Of a stretch of 64,000 nt of DNA, positions 60,614-64,000 are shown in pieces. This DNA comes from Rhizophagus clarus (Eukaryota > Glomeromycota > Glomeromycetes > Glomerales > Glomeraceae): contig BLAL01000285.1 in assembly GCA_015698045.1 (NCBI GenBank), positions 2,914,001 to 2,978,000 on the forward strand, given 5' to 3'. The position numbers and the translations under genes are program-made. The notes under the pieces were generated by a model. That model was not told the DNA's origin, did not search any database, and saw nothing but the letters and a program-made list of their open reading frames with translations. Position 1 is the first letter of the stretch, and every line of letters starts with the position of its first letter.

Positions 60614-62472
60614 ATTTAGCGCTTTAAGTAATTCTTTGTTACATATACGTATGAAATTAAAATTTTCTCTTTCTATATATATATATGAAAATCTTTGTTA
60701 TACAAATAAGGGGTTCTGCTATGCAAATATAATTACTGAGCTGAAATAAAAATAAGTTCAACTACGCATTTAAATATCTAACCAACTAAAAATTTTATTT
60801 TAAAATAAGCAAATAAAAGTCTTTACATAGGGTTTTTTTTATATGATTATTAAGTAAACTCAAATCTAACATATTTATATATTGTTCGGGGTCCTAGTAT
60901 GATTATAGAAAAAAAATCTAATTCTGGACATAATTAAAAAAGATGCCCAGTTACAATATTTAACTCAGGCCAAACTTATAGTGCCAGTCAGAATTAACAT
61001 TAGTGTAATCAAAATTATCAGTACATCTTAATATACATTACTATAAAGGGACCAGGAGGTAGTATCAGTATATGTTACATCACGAAATTATATATAATAT
61101 CGGTATAATAGGACCCTGGACATTACTAAAATAACTCACATTTTTTTTTTACCCATTTTTCTCAAAATTAAGCCAATTTGCTCTTTTAGTTTTTTAAGAA
61201 TATCTTGCCATCTATTCAACCAATTTTGACAAACATTTTTTTATTTTGTAGATCTCATTGAAAGCTACATTTTTAAAAAAAGTTCATCCAATTTGGATCA
61301 CTGGTTGACGAGAAAAGTGCAACAAACATGTTTTTTAATTTCTAAATTTCACATCAATTTGCTCTTTTTTATGATTATGAGTTGTATCAGTAATGTCTGG
61401 AGTCCTGGTATAATGAGATTTTTTTATTAGTAATGAAACAGAACAACAAAAATTTATTGGTAAAAGCAATTATCGTATATAAAGTATCAGTACATCAAAA
61501 TTTGACTGTATATCAGATTTTTTTTTAAATAACTGATATTATTTTATATAATTCTTTAATAAAATAAATTAATAAAGATTAATAACCTTTAATTTTGGCC
61601 AGAATTAAGTGATTGGTATAATAATTTTCTTTTTTAGAAAGTCATCTAAAGCAGGAGTAAGTTGTCCAATTTATACAAATTTTTGGCCTGTATTACAACA
61701 TTAAAAAATTGCGAATATGACAAATAGGAGCATGACATATAGGATTTTATTAATCAAAAAATTTATATTACCAGAATATTTAATAAAAATGAAAGAATTG
61801 AGAAGTGTGACATGGATAACAAATATTTTACTATAATCATGTGATTTGTCCTGTTTTTTTTGGAAAATTTATATAACATACTTTCAATTTTCACAGAGAA
61901 CAAAATTTTTTTTTAAAAAATTTGTGTAATGTTATATGATACAAGCTGCTCAAGTCTGCTCAAGTCAATTAATTCAAGTCAATTTAAGTCAATTCAAGTT
62001 GACTCAGTTCAAGTTGGTTTGAATCAATTTAGATTGAAATATTTCAAGTTAGTTTAACTGTTCAAGTAAGCTAGAGCTGAACTGACTGAGCTGTTTCTAT
62101 CTTTAATCTTAAAACAGTGATCCTTTGAAAGAAAAGTGTATTAGATTACTAAATTACTTACTTCTGCATTTAAGAATAGCAATTTTTTAGAAAAAGAGCA
62201 TATTAGATTGCTAAATTGTTTCACTTTTATTATGTACAAGTATAGTAAGTGTACTACATTTTAAGATAATGGTCACTTAAAAAAAAGTATATTGGACTGT
62301 TGAGTTGCTTTCACTTCTACTACATACACATCTTATTATAAGAATTTCTTGATTAAAATCTGTCAATTTTAAAGAAGAAATCAGTTATGGTTATACATGA
62401 AACTGAAATTGATTAATTTTGACTTCAAAAATAGTCAAAATAGTCAAAATAATTTCAATCTGTACCTCTTTA

Positions 62473-62735
62473 AAGTCAAAATGGCCAAAATTACATCATA
62501 ATCATGTGATTTTTATAGTAAACAATAATATTAAAATTCAAAGTTAACGATCTTCACACCTAATAATCTGATTTTTATGTTCTTTACACGGTTAGATTCA
62601 GCTCATTGAAAGAATTCCAATGATATATGTTGCGTATTTGTAATATCAATATTGATGGAGTTATTTACGTTTAAAATTTGGTATTAAATTATAATTATAA
62701 AAATCACATGACTATAATGTAATTTTGACTATTTT
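62473..62735. repeat. Inverted repeat (foldback), ~40-bp arms
   Basis: Left arm ATTACATCATAATCATGTGA (62490 onward), preceded by GTCAAAATGGCCAAA, and right arm TCACATGACTATAATGTAAT, followed by TTTGACTATTTTAATTTTAA. GTCAAAATA words extend the similarity outward on both sides (about 62390-62765). Possible MITE. Confidence 0.6.
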
Positions 62736-62811
62736 AATTTTAATTTTGACTTTTGACCTTCTCAAGTCGAAATATTTCAATTTTTAGGTTTTAATTTCAA
62801 CTTCATATATA

Positions 62812-63580
62812 CCGTATATCACAAGCATAATACCCTAGGTATCTTGCAAATTTTAAGAGTTTTAGCTTATATCCAGAAGTACTTTACATAAGTGGATATT
62901 ATACATAGGAGGGTACAGGATTTTTAAAATACCCAGGGTATATGTCATGTATAATATCCAGGTTTAATTAGATTGGTGAAATGCAAAAAAATGCTGAAAT
63001 TGACTGTTCTAGCATTTTTATATGTAAAGTAAAAAAATGCTGAAACTGATTGTTCTGGCATTTTTATATATATAAAAATGCAAAAAAAATGCTGAAACTG
63101 ACTGTTCTGGTATCTTTTATATGTAAAATAAAAAAAAAAATGACAAAACTGACTGTTCTAGCATTTTTTATATGTAAAGTAAAAAAAAATACCAAAACTG
63201 ATTGTTTTAGCATTTTTATATATAAAAAAAGCAAAAAAATGCTAAACTGACTGTTCCAGTATTTTTATATATAAAGTAAAAAAAAAATGCTGAAACTGAT
63301 ATTTTTATATATATAAAAATGCAAAAAAAATGCCAAAACTGGCTGTTCTGGCATTTTTTATATATAAAATAAAAAAAAATGCCAAAACTGACTGTTTTGA
63401 TGATTTTATATATCTGGAATATACATTATATATAAACCTAGTATTATACCCCAGGTATTTTACAAAATTTTAAGCTTTAAATCAGAATTCTCTATGTAAA
63501 ATACCTGGGTACTTTAAAATTTTAGCAAATTTTTTGAGGTGAATACTATACATGGGAGTACTGTGACCCGTGATATACAG
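62812..63580. mobile_element. TA-flanked element with internal minisatellite, ~0.77 kb
   Basis: The left end CCGTATATCAC and right end GTGATATACAG are inverted with one mismatch, with TA on both sides (62810-62811, 63581-63582). Subterminal inverted phrases continue (ATACCCTAGGTATCTTGCAA / ATACCTGGGTACTTTAAAA). A tandem array fills the centre. No coding region. Confidence 0.6.
62975..63415. repeat. 48-51-bp minisatellite, ~9 units
   Basis: Units are of the form AAATGCTGAAACTGACTGTT + CTGGCATTTTTATATATAAA. The CTGTTC core is near 63004, 63050, 63102, 63153, 63203, 63250, 63344 and 63393, plus one shortened copy near 63290. Each unit can form a small hairpin (AAATGC...GCATTT). Confidence 0.9.
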
Positions 63581-63582
63581 TA

Positions 63583-64000
63583 GTTATGATTCTTCTTTAT
63601 GTTAGGAATCTTTATATTCACACATCTTTTTTTATATTTTAACAATTCAAAAAATTAGTTTTATAAGACAAAGTAAATCAATATTTTTATTTATATTTTT
63701 AAAATGTGTAATTCCAAATTTTATTAATTGCCATTTAAATTAAATTAAAATCTTATTTCTTAAAAAAAAGAAGAATATTTATAACAAAGGATAGAAATTT
63801 AAAGAATATTGCTTGTTGATTAATAAAATAAAAATTGATAATTATAATGTTATGAATATAAACAATTATAATATTTGTAAGAAGTTTTTTAAAAAAAATA
63901 TAGTCAGATAAAAGATAAATTTAAATAAAAACTTTAATTTACAGATAGGATGTATAGTAAAAGATGGTTTTTTAAAATCTATATCAAATTTTACATCTAA
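63583..64000. other. Window end, no gene seen
   Basis: AT-rich, non-coding in all frames as far as I can read. Confidence 0.5.

Larger units (their letters stand above)
58191..61510. mobile_element. pogo/Tc1-mariner-type element, 3.3 kb, nested
   Basis: The left end TACAGTCAAACTTCAATGTA and right end matching TACAGTCAAATTTTGATGTA in inverse are terminal inverted repeats flanked by TA. Subterminal words recur in both orientations: ATCAGTACATNNAAATATC, and AGGACCCCGAACAATATATA at about 58373 versus its inverse at about 60881-60900. I see no transposase. It contains the ORF at 59990-60613 and a ~176-bp tandem repeat. Probably non-autonomous, inserted inside the 56947-62105 element. Confidence 0.7.
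56947..62105. mobile_element. 5.2-kb long-TIR element (hAT-type target duplication), non-autonomous
   Basis: The ends TAGAGATGG... and ...CTATCTTTA are flanked by ATCTTAAG (56939-56946) and ATCTTAAA (62106-62113), an 8-bp duplication with one mismatch. The first and last ~190 bp are inverted copies full of CAAGTYRAxTT words (GACTTGAGCAGC / GCTGCTCAAGTC). Inverted similarity resumes further in (TACTTAATTCTGGCTGGAAT near 57206; CCAGAATTAAGTGATTGG near 61600). The interior has no recognisable transposase: it holds a homopolymer-rich stretch (57296-58185) and a complete-looking pogo-type element (58191-61510). Confidence 0.7.

Noticed and set aside
62975-63415. Possible CRISPR-like array (regular ~50-bp spacing)
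   Set aside because: Units are repeated throughout with no unique spacers, inside a transposon of a eukaryotic genome. It is a minisatellite.

Overview
The window looks like nuclear DNA of an AT-rich, intron-dense, transposon-laden early-diverging fungus. An arbuscular mycorrhizal fungus (Glomeromycota, Rhizophagus-like) fits best. The grounds are very high A+T with frequent homopolymer runs, many GT-AG introns mostly of 60-130 nt, a Crinkler-type NTPase/nuclease relic, lineage-expanded membrane-protein families with conserved intron positions, and fungal housekeeping genes (mitochondrial ILV3, Golgi KEX1). No similarity search was run. Family names come from motifs read by eye, and gene models come from splice sites and reading-frame phase.

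Layout. 0-1.4 kb: 3' part of a Crinkler-type gene, broken. 2.7-9.8 kb (minus): two paralogous five-exon genes for a signal-peptide-bearing multi-pass membrane protein with an acidic Asn/Asp tail; the second has an expanded repeat tail. 11.1-15.7 kb (minus): a relic fragment and then a nearly full-length but disabled copy of a large TRP-like ion-channel gene. Its intact paralogue lies on the plus strand at 44.8-48.9 kb with all intron positions shared. 16-23 kb: gene-poor, with several short inverted-repeat elements and two very small arginine-rich paralogous ORFs that I do not recognise. 23.1-25.6 kb (minus): ILV3, ten exons. 26.3-27.4 kb (minus): a single-exon seven-TM protein. 28.3-31.8 kb (plus): KEX1-like serine carboxypeptidase in 21 exons, with 19-, 10- and 6-nt exons coding the conserved GGPGCSS region. 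37.1-39.2 kb (plus): an arthropod-type hemocyanin/prophenoloxidase-like protein with all six copper histidines. 40.2-41.7 kb (minus): an unknown Ser/Asn-rich protein.

49-64 kb is transposon territory: a decayed hAT transposase, a hAT MITE with perfect 8-bp target duplication, a perfect 50-bp palindrome, foldback repeats, a fossil carrying a family-B DNA polymerase fragment, a tandem array of about eight ~115-bp units that look like micro-exons, and a 5.2-kb long-TIR element (hAT-like target duplication) containing a 3.3-kb pogo/mariner-type element with a passenger ORF. A 0.77-kb TA-flanked element with an internal ~50-bp minisatellite closes the window.

No operon-like functional linkage is expected or seen. 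The coherent themes are local duplication and decay of membrane-protein families, extreme micro-exon use, and recurrent T(n)A(n) tracts close upstream of start codons and inside introns.
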